NCBI GenBank assembly: GCA_041648755.1
Contig: JBAZOJ010000209.1
Location: 1 to 6,615 of the forward strand
From: JBAZOJ01 sp041648755
GTDB lineage: Bacteria; Planctomycetota; B143-G9
Direction: 5' to 3'
Length of the DNA: 6,615 nt
In this document: in pieces, positions 5,542 through 6,615 of the stretch
Layout: the number at the start of each line of letters is the position of its first letter
Numbering within the stretch: the stretch's first letter is position 1
Translations under genes and position numbers: made by a program
The notes under the pieces: model-generated
What the model saw: the letters and a program-made list of their open reading frames with translations, nothing else
Databases searched by the model: none
Told to the model about the DNA's origin: nothing

Positions 5542-6615
5542 GGGAATTCCCCTTCGGCGCTCCCACAGCTTGAGCAGTTCAAACCACACAATGCTGGCAA
5601 TGCCAGCCCCAATGCAGAGCCCCACATCGGCGAGGTCAAGGGCGTTGAAGTGGAACAGAGCACGCAGGAACGGCAGGTAGAGGATCAGGCCCATGCCCAC
5701 AGTTGCTCCGCCAATAACCCACCAGAGGGCGCCGTTCGGTTCACGGAACATCGAGATAACGGTCCGCGTTCTGGAGCGATTTGTCAGAATCAGGCAGATA
5801 TTGGCTACAACAAGCGCCGTGAAGGCCAAAGCTCGCCGAGTATTGTCGTCGGAATGCCCTATGCTGCCTGCGGCAACGAAGACACCGATGATGACCGCAA
5901 GCACCGAAGCACCTTGCAGCAGGCTGATTGCGATGCTTCGCAAGCTGTACAACCTCTCGGACGGATTGCGCGGCGGACGTGTCATGATATCTCGCTCAGG
6001 GCCCTCGGCCTCGAAGATAATTGAACAGGCAGGGTCGATGATGAGTTCCAGGAACACTACCTGCACCGGCAGCAATATAAGCGGCCAGTCAGTAAAAAAT
6101 ACCGGGACCATCGACAGTCCCGCGATGGGGACATGGACGGAGAAAATGTAAGAGACCGCTTTCTTGATATTGTCGAAGATGCGTCTGCCCATCTTTACGG
6201 CTTCGACTATCGAGGAAAAGTCATCATCCAGCAGGACCAGCGCGGAAGACTCGCGAGCCACATCCGTGCCGCGGCCACCCATGGCGATGCCTATGTGTGC
6301 TGATTTCAAAGCCGGAGCGTCGTTCACTCCGTCTCCGGTCATTGCCACGATCTCGCCGTTGGCCTTTAGGGCGTTGACAATGCGCAGCTTCTGCTCCGGC
6401 ACAACTCGGGCAAAGAGGTTGGCGGCCTTGATGCGCCCCGCCAATTCCTCGTCGCTCATCGCGTCCAACTCCGGGCCGGTGATTACATCCTCGGGATTCG
6501 CCAAGCCGATCTGGCGCGCGATGCTCCGCGCTGTGCCCGGGTAGTCACCGGTGATCATTATCACACGGATGCCCGCTGTGTAACACTCTGCGATCGCGGC
6601 AGGAACTGTCGGCCG
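5530..6615 (-). CDS. P-type cation-transporting ATPase, C-terminal part (truncated by window edge)
   Basis: An inner-membrane ATP-driven cation pump; 361 C-terminal residues are visible and the frame is open through 6615. Numbering from the first visible codon: A-G-I-R-V-I-M-I-T-G-D (14-24), the F-A-R-V-V-P-E-Q-K segment (68-76) and the hinge motif M-T-G-D-G-V-N-D-A-P-A-L-K (92-104) belong to the HAD-type P domain, with Asp95 and Asp99 as the expected Mg-binding aspartates. Six membrane segments (M5-M10) follow. M5 starts near residue 153. M6 contains L-E-L-I-I-D-P-A-C-S (189-198), in which Glu190 and Asp194 fall where P2-type pumps hold ion ligands. M5 reads Y-I-F-S-V-H-V-P and lacks the SERCA-type Asn and Glu, so a calcium assignment is not safe. 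The phosphorylated DKTG loop, M1-M4 and N domain lie to the right of the window. Full-length relatives are roughly 850 residues. The downstream DUF4272 gene starts 126 bp after the stop. Confidence 0.95.
   Translation of the reverse strand, partial: RPTVPAAIAECYTAGIRVIMITGDYPGTARSIARQIGLANPEDVITGPELDAMSDEELAGRIKAANLFARVVPEQKLRIVNALKANGEIVAMTGDGVNDAPALKSAHIGIAMGGRGTDVARESSALVLLDDDFSSIVEAVKMGRRIFDNIKKAVSYIFSVHVPIAGLSMVPVFFTDWPLILLPVQVVFLELIIDPACSIIFEAEGPERDIMTRPPRNPSERLYSLRSIAISLLQGASVLAVIIGVFVAAGSIGHSDDNTRRALAFTALVVANICLILTNRSRTRTVISMFREPNGALWWVIGGATVGMGLILYLPFLRALFHFNALDLADVGLCIGAGIASIVWFELLKLWERRRGIPLTR

Noticed and set aside
4930..6024. Plus-strand open frame of 364 codons
   Set aside because: It runs antisense through parts of two well-supported genes (DUF4272 and the ATPase) and the gap between them, and its translation shows no domain.
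6562..6564. Start codon for the ATPase within the window
   Set aside because: This GTG sits inside the conserved V-I-M-I-T-G-D strand, and the frame continues with recognisable P-domain sequence to the window edge, so the true start is outside.

Overview
The window is bacterial DNA of moderate-to-high GC with four protein genes, all on the minus strand. Transcription therefore runs from high to low coordinates. Read in that order they are: the C-terminal part of a P-type cation ATPase, cut by the right edge (5530-6615); two tandem paralogous DUF4272 proteins (4621-5403 and 3809-4588); and a very large RCC1-repeat lipoprotein (226-3672) that ends in a strong intrinsic terminator (about 170-200). 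The leftmost 160 bases hold no gene that I can support. I see no tRNA, rRNA, CRISPR array, IS element or integrase. The lipobox at the RCC1 protein's N terminus and the long proline/serine tether suggest a surface-anchored protein. The phylum cannot be fixed from this window.

The RCC1 protein is the most striking object. Its 1148 residues divide by eye into 20 complete repeats of about 52 residues plus a half repeat at each end, which makes 21 blades. The repeat pattern is broken at two places by linker-like stretches, after blade 7 and after blade 14. Each break is followed by the same kind of half-repeat that opens the protein. The simplest reading is three consecutive seven-bladed propellers, each closed by pairing its first and last strands, all displayed on one lipid-anchored stalk. 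The gene has its own good sigma70-type promoter (TTGACA, 16 bp, TAGAAT), a Shine-Dalgarno site that fixes the start, and its own terminator, so it looks like a self-contained transcription unit.

The two DUF4272 genes are 32 bp apart and clearly arose by duplication: 46 of the last 59 residues are identical. They probably form one transcript. A possible promoter overlaps the last codons of the ATPase gene, but the spacing also allows read-through from the ATPase. The function of DUF4272 is unknown, so nothing links these genes mechanistically to the ATPase or the RCC1 protein beyond orientation and proximity. I find no evidence of a defence or mobile system. The candidates for novelty are the triple-propeller lipoprotein and the duplicated DUF4272 pair.
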